Origin: Georgenia sp. TF02-10
Lineage (GTDB): Bacteria > Actinomycetota > Actinomycetes > Actinomycetales > Actinomycetaceae
Direction of reading: 5' to 3'
NCBI RefSeq assembly: GCF_022759505.1
Contig: NZ_CP094289.1
Coordinates: forward strand, 1,550,001 to 1,614,000
Length of the DNA: 64,000 nt
Part shown: one piece after another, positions 39,194 to 48,327 of the stretch
Layout of the letters: every line of letters starts with the position of its first letter
Numbering within the stretch: position 1 is the stretch's first letter
The notes under the pieces: generated by a model
The model's input: only the letters and a program-made list of their open reading frames with translations
The model's database searches: none
What the model was told of the DNA's origin: nothing
Position numbers and translations under genes: made by a program

Positions 39194-39223
39194 CTAAGGC
39201 GGTCGTAAGTAGGTCGACTCCGG
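39194..39223 (+). repeat. IS630 left inverted repeat
   Basis: Thirty-base terminal repeat, matching the right end at 26 positions. The four mismatches are at positions 7, 9, 10 and 19 of the repeat. Confidence 0.9.
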
Positions 39224-39248
39224 CGGCCTTTTCTGCCATAATGGTTCT

Positions 39249-40289
39249 ATGCGCGACAACGACGGCCGGAAGCTGGACCACGCCACCTTGGAGCAGATGC
39301 GGTTCCGCGCGGTGGACGCGGTAGAGGCCGGGGCCCACCCGGAAGATGTCGCGAAGATGCTGGGGATGCACGCGAAAACGGTGTACGGGTGGTTGGCCAG
39401 AGCGCGTGAGGGTGGCCGGGATGCGTTGAAGGCCAAACCGGTCCCGGGTCGGCCACCAAAGCTGGACGGAAGCCAGCTGCGCCGGCTTTACACACTGATC
39501 GTCGGGACCAACCCGCGCCAGCTCCAGTTCGACTTCGAGCTGTGGACCCGGGCGATGGTGCGTGAGGTGATCCGGCGCGAGTTCGGGGTGCACCTGTCGG
39601 AGGTGTCCGTGGGCCGGTTGCTCAGGAAGCTCGGCCTGTCGCCCCAGCGCCCGCTGTGGCGGGCCTGGCAGGCCGACCCCGAGGCGGTGGAGCGGTGGAA
39701 GGCGGAGGAGTTCCCCGCGATCCGGGCGGCGGCCAAGGCCGAGGGCGCGACGGTGTACTTCGCGGACGAGGCCGGCATCCGCTCGGACTACCACGCCGGG
39801 ACCACCTGGGCCCCGGTCGGGCGCACCCCGGTGGTCAAGGCCACCGGGGCCCGGCACTCCCTGAACATGATCTCCGCGCTCACCCCCGCCGGAAAGCTGC
39901 GGTTCGCCACCTACACCGGCTCCTTCACCGCCGACCAGTTCATCAGCTTCTGCAAGAAGCTGCTCGCCGACACCGGCCGCGACGGCGGCGGCGGGGTGTA
40001 CCTGGTCGTCGACGGTCACTCCACCCACAAGGCCAAGAAGGTCAAGGAGTTCATCGCCTCCACCGACGGCCGGCTGAAGGTGTTCATCCTGCCCGCCTAC
40101 TCACCACAGCTCAACCCCGACGAGTGGGTCTGGAAGAACGTCAAGCACGACCGCGTCGGGCGCACCGCCCCACGCACCGCCGAGGAGTTCAAGAGCAACG
40201 TCATCGCCGCGCTCCACCGCCTCCAGAAACTACCGCACCTGGTACGCGGGTTCTTCGCCGATCCAGATCTCCGCTACATCACCGCATAA
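39249..40289 (+). CDS. IS630-family DDE transposase
   Basis: A 346-residue transposase. The N-terminal helix-turn-helix region (HPEDVAKMLGMHAKTVYGWL) and the winged-helix region with VRLLRKLGLSPQRP-like sequence bind the ends. The catalytic triad is visible as FADEAG (D173), VVDGHSTH (D255) and YSPQLNPDEW (E292), the last two separated by 36 residues as expected for the family. The frame is uninterrupted, so the element may be active. CATAAT (39237-39242), six bases before the ATG, suggests a leaderless transcript from inside the element. Confidence 0.95.
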   Translation: MRDNDGRKLDHATLEQMRFRAVDAVEAGAHPEDVAKMLGMHAKTVYGWLARAREGGRDALKAKPVPGRPPKLDGSQLRRLYTLIVGTNPRQLQFDFELWTRAMVREVIRREFGVHLSEVSVGRLLRKLGLSPQRPLWRAWQADPEAVERWKAEEFPAIRAAAKAEGATVYFADEAGIRSDYHAGTTWAPVGRTPVVKATGARHSLNMISALTPAGKLRFATYTGSFTADQFISFCKKLLADTGRDGGGGVYLVVDGHSTHKAKKVKEFIASTDGRLKVFILPAYSPQLNPDEWVWKNVKHDRVGRTAPRTAEEFKSNVIAALHRLQKLPHLVRGFFADPDLRYITA

Positions 40290-40293
40290 CGGA

Positions 40294-40323
40294 CCGGAGT
40301 CGACTTACTTACGTTCTCCTTAG
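40294..40323 (-). repeat. IS630 right inverted repeat
   Basis: Inverted partner of the left end, ending CCTTAG at the TA target site. Confidence 0.9.
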
Positions 40324-40751
40324 TAGTGGAGTTTCGCCCGGGCGGCCCCGCGTCGATCTGCGAAGAGCCCAACCCCTCGACGATGGAGGAGCAGGTGGAC
40401 TACCTCTGGCGAGAGCGGTGGGAGATCCGTGACCGCATCCGTCAGCTGGAGGACAAGGCGTACGCGCTAGGGCAGCAGATTGGCCAGGTTGATCAGGCAA
40501 TGGAAGCCAACATCGACGCCCTGCGCCAGCATCTGCATGGCGAGATGGCCGACGACGTCCGAGTGAACGCGCTCGCCCTGCCCGCCCTCGCACTCGCCCT
40601 GGTCATTGACAGCGTCGCGTCATGGATCGTGCTCAACCCCGTCGCCGTGTGGGGCACCCTCGCGCTCGCCGTGGTCGTGCTGATACCGACTCTGCACATG
40701 GCGGTGACTAGGTTCAGGCGAAGCAAGTGAGTGGGTCTCGGGAGAAGTTGG

Positions 40752-41780
40752 TCAGATCAACCTCTGGCGGAGGATCTTCTCGTCACCGTCGACAGTCAGT
40801 TCCGCCAACGCGCCGTTGACGAGCGCCAGGTGCGGGGGCACGTGGCCGCAGTCGACATCGACCACAACAGGGACGTCGACGCCATCGAGGGCGCTACGGA
40901 CGGCGTCAAGCTGGGTGAAGCCGTAGCCGTCGGGAGCCCGGGTCCGTCCGACAAGGACGGCGTTGGCGTGGTCGAACCAGCCGGCCAGCCGCATTCGCCA
41001 CAGATGCCGCGCGACGTCGGTGGCCACGTCGCCGGAGGCCTCCAGGTAGAGAATGACGCCCTCCGGTGCATAGTCCTCGACGAAGCTCGGCAGGTCACCG
41101 TAGGGGGTGCCAGCGAGAATCGACACTGTCTCGATGCAGCCGCCGATGAGGCGTCCGGTGACGTTGAGCTGCTCGTGCGGGTCGAGGAGCTTCCATGTCC
41201 CGGGCGTGTCGAGAGTGAATTCGGTGACGGTGGGGTCGTCCTGCCAGCGGTCGAAGCCGTCAGCGCGGTGGTACGTCGACGGCCCTTGGGCGAATCCCTC
41301 CCCGGGAGGTAGCGAGACGACGTCGATCCACGACCGGAGCGGCTCGGGCACGCGGTACGGCGTCTCCAGCAGGTTCTGCCCGTGGACCGTGGCGGTACCG
41401 GTCAGCGTGGTCAGCGGCAGCAGGAGCGTGGAGATGTCGGAGTAGCCCACCACCCAGGTGGGGTCGGCAGCGCGGACGGCCGCCCAGTCCACATGCGGCA
41501 GCACCTCGACCGCCAGCTCGCCGCCCCACGGCGGCACAACGGCGCGGATGCCGGGGTCTGTAAGCATGGCGGTCAGCTCCGCCCCTCGGTCTCGTGCCAG
41601 GGCGCTGACCACACCCTCACCGTCGATGCAGCCGCCGACGACGACGTCGAACCCTCTGTCGCGCAGGTGCTGGACGGAGAAGTTCAGGCGGGGCCGCAGG
41701 TCGGCCGGCACCCCGCTCGAGGGCGACGTGATGCCTATGCAGTCACCAGGGCGCAAAGCGGCGGGATAACGGAGCGTCAT
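40752..41780 (-). CDS. S66-family LD-carboxypeptidase / MccF-like peptidase
   Basis: A 342-residue serine peptidase of family S66. Members either trim the stem peptide of recycled muropeptides (LdcA) or destroy microcin C-type peptide-nucleotides (MccF). The nucleophile elbow is VVGYSDIST (Ser114), preceded by the PPWGGE loop; GGCIETVSIL supplies the probable catalytic Glu, and VDVDCGHVPPHLAL the His. A GGCxE motif is more like MccF than LdcA, which normally has GGN; this favours an immunity or resistance role but is an inference. ATG 41780 is chosen because GGATGAGG precedes it. It stands alone next to the IS-disrupted gene. Confidence 0.88.
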   Translation of the reverse strand: MTLRYPAALRPGDCIGITSPSSGVPADLRPRLNFSVQHLRDRGFDVVVGGCIDGEGVVSALARDRGAELTAMLTDPGIRAVVPPWGGELAVEVLPHVDWAAVRAADPTWVVGYSDISTLLLPLTTLTGTATVHGQNLLETPYRVPEPLRSWIDVVSLPPGEGFAQGPSTYHRADGFDRWQDDPTVTEFTLDTPGTWKLLDPHEQLNVTGRLIGGCIETVSILAGTPYGDLPSFVEDYAPEGVILYLEASGDVATDVARHLWRMRLAGWFDHANAVLVGRTRAPDGYGFTQLDAVRSALDGVDVPVVVDVDCGHVPPHLALVNGALAELTVDGDEKILRQRLI

Positions 41781-41949
41781 GGCCTCATCCTGTCGGACTA
41801 GCTCGCCGAGCGTCCGACAACAGGATTGGGCTGAGGCGAGCACCTCCGCGCCGGCGCCCGTGCCTGAGGTACCTCAGTCCCGGGCGCCCGGGGCAGAACT
41901 GGGCAGATGCCCGATGTCCGCGCGGGCCCCGCGGAGCAGGCTCGTCTGC

Positions 41950-42162
41950 ATGAGCACTACCGATCCCACCACCGTCCTGCTCTTCCACGGCTACCGCGAG
42001 CAGGAGCTCGCCGCGCGGGCCACGGAGCTGCGCGACCTCGCGGAGCTGCGCCACCGCGCGGAGCTCCAGGCCCCGGGGCGGCAGGCCCGCCGGCGCGCCC
42101 GCTCCCTCCTCCGCGGCTGGTTCACCGCCTCTCCTCGACAGGACGCGCGCGTGGCACGATGA
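41950..42162 (+). CDS. Small hypothetical protein upstream of LuxR-type regulator
   Basis: A 70-residue open frame beginning MSTTDPTTVLLFHGYREQEL, then a strongly charged helix (ATELRDLAELRHRAELQ) and a basic tail (RRRARSLLRGW). Codon third positions are GC-rich in this frame. Its stop overlaps the regulator ATG as ATGA, suggesting coupled translation. I do not recognise a family. It could be a small partner of the regulator or simply a chance frame. Confidence 0.5.
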   Translation: MSTTDPTTVLLFHGYREQELAARATELRDLAELRHRAELQAPGRQARRRARSLLRGWFTASPRQDARVAR

Positions 42163-45065
42163 CAGGCGTGCGCCCCCGCCCCGACGTCCCGGTCGTGGGC
42201 CGCTCCGCCCCGCTCGCCGAGCTGGCCGCGACCTGGCACGACGCCGTCGCGACCGGCGGGCGCGTCATGCTCGTCGCCGGCGAGGCCGGCATGGGCAAGA
42301 CGACGCTCGTCGGCGCCTTCGCCGACTCCCTGGGCGACGGCGCCGACGTCGTGACCGGCCAGTGCGTCGCGTTCGCCGGCGAGGGCATGCCGTACGCGGC
42401 GGTCGTCCAGGTCCTGCGGGAGGTCATCCGGCTGCACGGCGTGGACGACGTCCTCGGGTGGGCGGGGGTCGGCGGCTCCTCGCTCGGCGCCGTGCTGCCC
42501 GAGCTGGGGCCCGACCCGGGCGCCGCCGACACCCAGCAGCTGCGGCTGTACGAGGCGATCACCCTCGTCCTCGAGGGCGCGGCGCGGCGCCGGCCCCTCC
42601 TCGTCGTCATCGAGGACCTGCACTGGGGCGACCCCGCCACCTGGCACCTGCTGCGCTTCCTCAGCGGGGCGGTCACCGACGCCCCGCTGATGATCCTGGC
42701 CACCTACCGAGACGACGAGCTGCACCGGCGGCACCCGCTGCGCCCGGTCCTCGCCGAGCTGGCGCGCCAGCGCCGCGTCGGCCGGCTCGACCTGGGCCCG
42801 CTCGACCCCGACGCGGTGGCCGACCTCGTCACCGCAATCGCCGGACGGTCCACCGCGCGGGCGGTCACCGCGGCGATCGTCCGCCGCGGCGACGGCGTGC
42901 CGTACCTCGTCGCCGAGCTCGCGCGCTCCGCCGCCGAGGGCGTGGCCATGCCGGGTACCCTGCGTGACGCGCTGCTGGCCCGGGTGCGCGGGCTGAGCGA
43001 GGGGACCCAGGGCGTCCTGCGCCTCGCCTCGGCGGCCGGCACCCAGTTCGAGCACGAGCTCCTCGCCGAGGTCGCCGACGTGCCCGCGGCGGAGCTCGAC
43101 GTCGCGCTGCGCGAGGCGGTCGACGCCGTCATCCTGGTCCCGGACGAGACCGGCTACCGGTTCCGGCACGCCCTGCTCCACGAGGTCGTCCACGACGAGC
43201 TGCTGCCCGGCGAGCAGGCGCGGATCCACGGCCGCCTCGCAGACGTCGTCGCGGAGCGTCCCGAGCTCTCCGGCGCCCGCGGTCACGACCTCGTCCACCA
43301 CCTCTTCGCCGCCCACCGGTTCGAGGATGCGTTCGCCGCCGCCCTGCAGCGCGCCACCGACCGGGCCACGCCGCACCACGAGGCGCTCGCCCTCTACACG
43401 CGCGCCCTCGAGGTCTGGGACCTCGTCGGGGAGCCCGCCAAGGTCTGGGGCAGCCACGCCGACATCCTCCAGGGCGCGGCCGCCACCGCGGTCTGGGCGG
43501 GGCAGCCGGATCGTGCCCTCACCCTCATCGATGCGGCGCTGCACGAGACCGGGCCGGGCCAGGATCCCGAGGCCCGCGCCCGTCGCCTCGTCATCAAGGC
43601 TCAGGCCCTCAGCGCGCTGGTGCGGCCCGGCGCCCTCGAGGCGCTCGAGGAGGCGGTCGCGCTCACCTCCGCCGAGCGTCCCACCGCCGTGCGCGCCAAG
43701 ACCCTGGAGTTCCACGCGGCCCAGCTCATGCTCATCGGTCGGTACGCCGAGGCGCGGGACGTCGCCGACGAGGCAATCGCCGTCGCGACGGCGATCGAGG
43801 CGCCCGCCTACCGGGGCAGCGCGCGGACCACCCGTGCCATCGCGGTCTGCGCGCTCGGCGATGAGGAGCGCGGCCTGGCCGAGATGCAGGCCGCCCGCGC
43901 CGACTCCGAGGTGCGACCCCGCACGGCGCTGCGCCTGTGGATCAACTGGTCGGACCAGCTCACGCTCGCGGGGCGGTTCGCCGAGGCGCGGGACGCGGCG
44001 CTGGCCGGGGTGGAGCAGGCCCGGGCGAAGGGCCTCGAGCGCTCCCACGGCACCATGCTCCTCGGCAACGCGGCGGAGCCGATGCTCGCCCTGGGCGAGC
44101 TCGCCGAGGCCTCCCGGCTGGTCGCTCGCGGCCTCGAGCTGAGTCCGCCGCACAACCACCTCCTCCAGCTGCGCGGGCTGCAGGCCTGGATCGCCGTCTG
44201 GGAGGACCGGGCGGCCGAGGCCGAGGAGATCCTCGTCGAGTTCTGCCCGACCATCGAGGGCCGCACGGAGCAGGTCCAGTTCGAGATCGCGCTGTCGATG
44301 GTCGACGCCTGGCTGCGCCTGCTCAGCCCTGAGCCGGACCCCGAGCGGGCTTGGCGCACCACGCAGCGGATCCTGCGCAGCCCCGGCCGGCAGTCACCCG
44401 CCCGGCTGTGGCAGACCGCCTACCTGTCGGCGGCCGCCTGGCGGGCCCGGGCCGGCCGGACAGCTGCCGAGCGCGACCTCCTGAGCGCGCAGACCGCCGC
44501 CATCCCGGCCGCCCTCGTCGCGCCGACGTGGCGGCCGCTGGTGGCGGCCGAGCTCACCGACGACGCGACCACGTGGCGAGCGGCGCTCGACGACCCCGCC
44601 GTGGCGGCCGGGCCTGCCCAGCTCCGGCCCCTCGCGGCGATCCGGCTCGCCGAGAGCCTCTTGCGCGACGGCGACCGCGCCGCGGCGGCGGAGCTGCTCG
44701 CGGAGGCGGCCGGGAGTGCTGGGCGGATGGGCTTCCGGGTCTTCGTCCGGCGGGCCGAGGACGTGCTGGACCGTGCCGGCCTGGCCGGGCCGCGCCGTCG
44801 CTCGAGCGACCCCACCGAGCTGACCGCGCGGGAGCGCGAGGTCCTCGCTCGCCTCGCCGAGGGTCGCTCCAACGGCGAGATCGCCGCGGAGCTGTTCATC
44901 AGCACGAAGACGGCGAGCGTCCACGTCTCCAACATCCTCGCCAAGCTCCAGGTCTCCACGCGGGGCGAGGCGGCGGCGCTGGCGCACACCCGGCCTGAGC
45001 TGCTCCGCCGCGCCAACCGCCGGCAATCGAGCCTCAGCTCTGTCGGCCGGAACGGGCAGAGCTAG
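42159..45065 (+). CDS. Large ATP-binding LuxR-family regulator (LAL/MalT-like)
   Basis: A 968-residue STAND-type regulator. It starts with VVGRSAPLAELAATWHDAV and a Walker A motif GEAGMGKT (residues 41-48), then Walker B LLVVIEDLHWGDPATWHLL and a sensor region ATYRDDELHRRHPL. The middle 500 residues are helical repeats of the TPR type that would sense a ligand or partner. The C-terminal LuxR helix-turn-helix is LTAREREVLARLAEGRSNGE followed by IAAELFISTKTASVHVSNIL. ATG 42159 overlaps the small upstream gene. A GTG at 42168 lies seven bases after CACGAT and is a possible leaderless start. The target genes are not evident. Confidence 0.92.
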   Translation: MTGVRPRPDVPVVGRSAPLAELAATWHDAVATGGRVMLVAGEAGMGKTTLVGAFADSLGDGADVVTGQCVAFAGEGMPYAAVVQVLREVIRLHGVDDVLGWAGVGGSSLGAVLPELGPDPGAADTQQLRLYEAITLVLEGAARRRPLLVVIEDLHWGDPATWHLLRFLSGAVTDAPLMILATYRDDELHRRHPLRPVLAELARQRRVGRLDLGPLDPDAVADLVTAIAGRSTARAVTAAIVRRGDGVPYLVAELARSAAEGVAMPGTLRDALLARVRGLSEGTQGVLRLASAAGTQFEHELLAEVADVPAAELDVALREAVDAVILVPDETGYRFRHALLHEVVHDELLPGEQARIHGRLADVVAERPELSGARGHDLVHHLFAAHRFEDAFAAALQRATDRATPHHEALALYTRALEVWDLVGEPAKVWGSHADILQGAAATAVWAGQPDRALTLIDAALHETGPGQDPEARARRLVIKAQALSALVRPGALEALEEAVALTSAERPTAVRAKTLEFHAAQLMLIGRYAEARDVADEAIAVATAIEAPAYRGSARTTRAIAVCALGDEERGLAEMQAARADSEVRPRTALRLWINWSDQLTLAGRFAEARDAALAGVEQARAKGLERSHGTMLLGNAAEPMLALGELAEASRLVARGLELSPPHNHLLQLRGLQAWIAVWEDRAAEAEEILVEFCPTIEGRTEQVQFEIALSMVDAWLRLLSPEPDPERAWRTTQRILRSPGRQSPARLWQTAYLSAAAWRARAGRTAAERDLLSAQTAAIPAALVAPTWRPLVAAELTDDATTWRAALDDPAVAAGPAQLRPLAAIRLAESLLRDGDRAAAAELLAEAAGSAGRMGFRVFVRRAEDVLDRAGLAGPRRRSSDPTELTAREREVLARLAEGRSNGEIAAELFISTKTASVHVSNILAKLQVSTRGEAAALAHTRPELLRRANRRQSSLSSVGRNGQS

Positions 45066-45075
45066 GGCGTCAGAG

Positions 45076-45696
45076 TCAGTCAGGGAGCACGAAGATTCCG
45101 TCGGGGGAGGCGAAGGGCAGGGCGCCGCTCGGGTTCTGGTACACGGACACCGACCAGGGCGAGTCGTGATGCGGCGTGAGGTGCCAGTCCGCGAAGCGGT
45201 GCCGGAGAACCAGGCTGGCGTCCTGCGTGGCCCGGTCAAGATCGTTGATGGTGACTCCGCCGCTCGCCGTGGTGGTGGTGCCGACGACGAGGACCCCTCC
45301 CGGCCGGAGCATGGACGCGACTCGGGTCGCGAGGTCCTCCGCTGACCCGGAGGGCAGGAAGGCCACGACGTTGCCGAGGAGCGTCACCGCGTCGTAGGTG
45401 GCCGGGAGCCGGTGTGCCGACAACCATGGTTCAGTGAGGTCCGCGGCGCTGCCCCGTCGATACCAGACGCCCTCAAAGTTCTCGAGTGCAACGGTCAGGA
45501 CCGATCGGTCGGGGTCGATACCGAACGCACGGTGGCCGGCCGCGCGCAGGTGCGCCACTGTGCTGCCGGTCCCGCAGCCGACATCCAGGATCGTGCTGGC
45601 TCTGGGCAGCAGCATGTCGATGAAGCGCGCTTCCGTCCCGAGGTCTACGCCCTCGCGAATTAGGCGTCGGAACTTCTCCGCATAGCGTCCCCACAC
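45076..45696 (-). CDS. Class I SAM-dependent methyltransferase
   Basis: A 206-residue methyltransferase. The SAM loop is TILDVGCGTGSTVAHLRAAG, followed by the acidic AFGIDPDRSVLTVAL motif and YDAVTLLGNVVAFLPSGSAE at the motif IV position. The substrate is unknown. GTG 45696 lies eight bases after TAGCGT on the minus strand, which supports a leaderless start; there is no in-frame ATG upstream before a stop. The DNA just upstream translates in frame as HLSHVAWHV, which looks coding, so the true N-terminus may be longer or the gene may be trimmed. It is convergent with the LuxR gene, 10 bases apart. Confidence 0.85.
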   Translation of the reverse strand: MWGRYAEKFRRLIREGVDLGTEARFIDMLLPRASTILDVGCGTGSTVAHLRAAGHRAFGIDPDRSVLTVALENFEGVWYRRGSAADLTEPWLSAHRLPATYDAVTLLGNVVAFLPSGSAEDLATRVASMLRPGGVLVVGTTTTASGGVTINDLDRATQDASLVLRHRFADWHLTPHHDSPWSVSVYQNPSGALPFASPDGIFVLPD

Positions 45697-46149
45697 GACG
45701 TGCCACGCTACGTGAGAGAGGTGACGGTCATAGGATGTTCACCCGTCCATGTTGACTCTGCTTGGGCCGGCGCGATATGACCGGCGGTGTTCGATACCGA
45801 TAACAGACGTGGCCGCGGTACTTGCTTTACGAGATGGCTCTCGTTCTGTCAGGAGCGCTCGCCGTGGACGGCTCCGACACCAGCCTGCTCCCGTCCGGGA
45901 CCTCCCTCTGGTGCGCTCCCACACGGTCCCCGGGACGGCTTGAACGGGCGCGGACCTGGACTCAGCGGCGATTGGTCAGCGTGACTCCGAGGACGGCGAA
46001 CGCAAGCGTGCTTGCGGCCGAGCAGGACACTTCGTCGGAGTGGAGCCCGAAGAGGACGGCGAAGGGTCGGTAGGCACCGTGGTACCGGCATATTGATTGG
46101 GTGGTGTAAGAGTGGGTGGTGGGTGCCGTGCGTGGCCGTTGCACGGTAC
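45697..46149. other. Intergenic region with no supported gene
   Basis: About 450 bases of lower GC and weak codon bias. Short frames occur on both strands, including one on the minus strand ending FAVLFGLHSDEV...VLGVTLTNRR near 45962, but none has a start, a ribosome-binding site or a recognisable family. It may contain gene remnants at the edge of the accessory stretch. Confidence 0.5.
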
Positions 46150-46380
46150 CTAGCCCACTCGGGCGGAGAGCGGGCCGGCGGGTAGGTCCACGGTGACAAC
46201 CGCGCCGCGGTCGAGCTGACGGCCCCGCCGGGTCTCGACCTCCCCGTCCACGCTCACCTCGCCGCCCGCCACCAGCTCGCGGGCCTGCGCGCCGGACTCC
46301 GCCAGGTTCGCGAGCTTGAGGAACTGGCCCAGCCGGATGGTGCCCTGGGTGGGCACGGTGGGGACGTCGTCGGCGCGCAT
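46150..46380 (-). CDS. Small S4-domain RNA-binding protein (YbcJ-like)
   Basis: A 76-residue single S4 domain: [20 protein letters not shown], then [20 protein letters not shown] and a short beta strand. It matches the length and layout of E. coli YbcJ, a small RNA-binding protein of unclear target; the related HslR binds stalled ribosomal subunits. The ATG is six bases after CACCAT on the minus strand, with no Shine-Dalgarno sequence. It is divergent from hisD with 64 bp between starts. Confidence 0.88.
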   Translation of the reverse strand: MRADDVPTVPTQGTIRLGQFLKLANLAESGAQARELVAGGEVSVDGEVETRRGRQLDRGAVVTVDLPAGPLSARVG

Positions 46381-46431
46381 GCCCCGATGGTGCCAGGCGA
46401 GACGGCCCGGGAGGGTGCGGCGCCGCGGACC

Positions 46432-46437
46432 TAGACT
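46432..46437 (+). promoter_or_regulatory. hisD -10 element (leaderless start)
   Basis: TAGACT seven bases before GTG 46445, with no ribosome-binding site between. Same hexamer and spacing as dnaE. Confidence 0.65.
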
Positions 46438-46444
46438 CGGCGCC

Positions 46445-47800
46445 GTGCTCAAGCGGATCGACCTGCGCGGACAGACCCTCAGCCCGGTGCAGCTCGCGGC
46501 CACCCTGCCGCGCGCCGCGCTCGACGTCGAGAGCGCGCTCGAGCAGATCCGGCCCGTCCTCGCCGACGTGCGCGAGCGGGGCGCTGCCGCGCTGCGCGAC
46601 CTCGGCGGCCGGTTCGACGGCGTCCGCCCCGAGCACCTGCGCGTCCCCGCCGAGGCGCTGGCCGACGCCCTCGACCGGCTGAACCCGGAGGTGCGCGCGG
46701 CCCTGGAGATCGCGATCGCCCACAACCGGGCCGGGCACGCCGCCCAGCTGCCCCGTGAGAGGAGCACCGAGATCACCGGCGGCGGGGTGGTGCACCAGCG
46801 GTGGGTCCCCGTGCGCCGGGTGGGCCTGTACGTGCCGGGCGGGCTCGCCGTGTACCCCTCGAGCGTGGTGATGAACGTCGTGGCCGCACAGGTCGCCGGC
46901 GTCGAGCAGCTCGCGGTGGCCTCCCCGCCGCAGCGGGAGCTTGGCGGGCTGCCCCACCCGGTCATCCTCGCCGCGTGCGCCCTGCTCGGCGTCGCGGAGA
47001 TCTACGCCGTCGGCGGGGCCCAGGCCGTGGCGATGTTCGCCTACGGGGCGCACGTCGAGAACGAGACCGACCGGGCCGACGCCGCCGCGGCCGGGGGCAC
47101 CGGCGACGTCCTGTGCGAGCCGGTCGACGTCGTCACCGGGCCGGGCAACGTCTACGTCGCCGCCGCCAAGCGGGCCGTCATGGGCACCGTGGGCATCGAC
47201 GCCGAGGCGGGCACCACCGAGATCGCCGTGCTGGCCGACGCCACCGCGGACCCGGTGCACGTGGCCGTGGACCTCATGTCGCAGGCCGAGCACGACCCGG
47301 CCGCGGCCTCCGTGCTCATCACCGACTCCGCCGAGCTGGCCGACGCCGTCGACGCCGAGATCGCCGCCCGCGTGCCGACGACGAAGCACGCCGAGCGGAT
47401 GCGCACCGCCCTGACCGGCCCGCAGTCCGGGACCGTCCTGGTCACCGACCTCAACCAGGCGGTCGCCGTCGCCGACGCCTACGGCGCCGAGCACCTCGAG
47501 GTCCAGACGGCGGACGCCGCCGCCGTCGCCGACCGGATCCGCAACGCCGGCGCCATCTTCGTCGGCCCGTACTCCCCGGTCCCGCTCGGGGACTACCTCG
47601 CCGGCTCCAACCACGTCCTGCCCACCGGCGGGACCGCGCGGTTCGCCAGCGGGCTCAACGTCACAGCCTTCATCAGGTCCGTCCAGGTCATCGAGTACGA
47701 CGAGGCGGCCCTGAAGTCCCTGGCCGACCCGCTGCGGGCGCTCGCCACGTCCGAGGACCTGCCGGCCCACGCCGAGGCGGTCGACGCGCGGTTCCAGTGA
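46445..47800 (+). CDS. hisD: Histidinol dehydrogenase HisD
   Basis: A 451-residue zinc enzyme that oxidises L-histidinol to L-histidine in two NAD-dependent steps. Motifs are [72 protein letters not shown] (zinc ligands) and [19 protein letters not shown]. Length is normal. GTG 46445 is fixed by the TAGACT element seven bases upstream. In many actinobacteria hisC and hisB follow directly, but here about 5 kb of other genes intervene. Confidence 0.97.
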   Translation: MLKRIDLRGQTLSPVQLAATLPRAALDVESALEQIRPVLADVRERGAAALRDLGGRFDGVRPEHLRVPAEALADALDRLNPEVRAALEIAIAHNRAGHAAQLPRERSTEITGGGVVHQRWVPVRRVGLYVPGGLAVYPSSVVMNVVAAQVAGVEQLAVASPPQRELGGLPHPVILAACALLGVAEIYAVGGAQAVAMFAYGAHVENETDRADAAAAGGTGDVLCEPVDVVTGPGNVYVAAAKRAVMGTVGIDAEAGTTEIAVLADATADPVHVAVDLMSQAEHDPAAASVLITDSAELADAVDAEIAARVPTTKHAERMRTALTGPQSGTVLVTDLNQAVAVADAYGAEHLEVQTADAAAVADRIRNAGAIFVGPYSPVPLGDYLAGSNHVLPTGGTARFASGLNVTAFIRSVQVIEYDEAALKSLADPLRALATSEDLPAHAEAVDARFQ

Positions 47801-47810
47801 TGGTCCAGTG

Positions 47811-48269
47811 ATGGTCCGCCGGATCCCCCGGAGGCTGGCCCGGACGCCCGTCGCGGTGTTCCGGGCCGGGTTCGGCTGGGTCTTCGGCGGCGTCTTCGTC
47901 ATGGTCGAGCACCGCGGCCGCCGGAGCGGGCATTTGCGGTACGTCGTCCTGGAGTCGCTCGACGCCGACGCGACGTCGGTCCTCGTGGCAGCCGGGTACG
48001 GCCGGCGCGCGCAGTGGTTCCGCAACATCGAGGCCGACCCGCGCGTGCGGGTCTGGCGCGGCATGACCGCCGGCCGGCGGGCGATCGCGCAGATCCTGCC
48101 CGCGGAGCAGGTCGCCGACTACCTCACCCGCTACCGCGACGCGCACCCGCTGCGCGCCCGGTTCCTCGCCCCGGTGCTCGGCCTGGGCGACCTCGTGGGT
48201 GCCGAGGCTGGGCCGGAGGTCGGGGAGCGGCTGCCGCTCGTGCGGCTGACGTACGTGCCGCGCGCCTGA
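47811..48269 (+). CDS. Nitroreductase-family deazaflavin-dependent (F420) oxidoreductase
   Basis: A 152-residue split-barrel protein of the Ddn/DUF385 type, which uses F420H2 or another flavin. Recognisable segments are FVMVEHRGRRSGHLRYVVLE, the substrate and cofactor region SVLVAAGYGRRAQWFRNIEA, and DPRVRVWRGMTAGRRAI. It starts ten bases after hisD. The short direct repeat tgatggtccag-tgatggtcc spans the hisD stop and this start, so the preceding GTG is a possible alternative. The substrate is unknown. Confidence 0.87.
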   Translation: MVRRIPRRLARTPVAVFRAGFGWVFGGVFVMVEHRGRRSGHLRYVVLESLDADATSVLVAAGYGRRAQWFRNIEADPRVRVWRGMTAGRRAIAQILPAEQVADYLTRYRDAHPLRARFLAPVLGLGDLVGAEAGPEVGERLPLVRLTYVPRA

Positions 48270-48327
48270 GCCGGCACGTCCCGGACGACGGCGGCCGGTC
48301 CCACGGCCCGGGCCGGGACGGCGGGTG

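Larger units (their letters stand above)
39194..40323 (+). mobile_element. Complete IS630-family insertion sequence (1130 bp)
   Basis: The element is bounded by imperfect inverted repeats, 26 of 30 matching: left end 39194-39223 starts CTAAGG and continues CGTAAGTA, then GTCGACTCCGG; the right end is 40294-40323. It is flanked on both sides by TA (39192-39193 and 40324-40325), the target duplication typical of IS630/Tc1-mariner elements. It carries one intact transposase gene. Intact ends and a clean target duplication suggest a recent insertion. Confidence 0.95.
39023..40730 (+). pseudogene. Small coiled-coil membrane protein gene split by IS630 element
   Basis: The 5' part (39023-39193) encodes MDASLLLSLAAVLLGLIGSW and a basic segment ending in ADPLI. 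The 3' part (40326-40730) encodes VEFRPGGPASICEEPNPS, a coiled coil containing RDRIRQLEDKAYALGQQIGQ, and two hydrophobic helices (VNALALPALALALVIDSVAS, WGTLALAVVVLIPTLHMAV). Removing the IS and one TA joins the two halves in frame as CTG-ATA-GTG-GAG, giving a 191-residue protein with one N-terminal and two C-terminal membrane segments. The function is unknown. The 5' fragment now ends at a stop inside the left IS end. A GTG at 38987 is an alternative start. Confidence 0.8.

Noticed and set aside
45962-46149. Minus-strand fragment ending FAVLGVTLTNRR
   Set aside because: No start codon in frame nearby and no recognisable family; it may be a remnant but cannot be supported.
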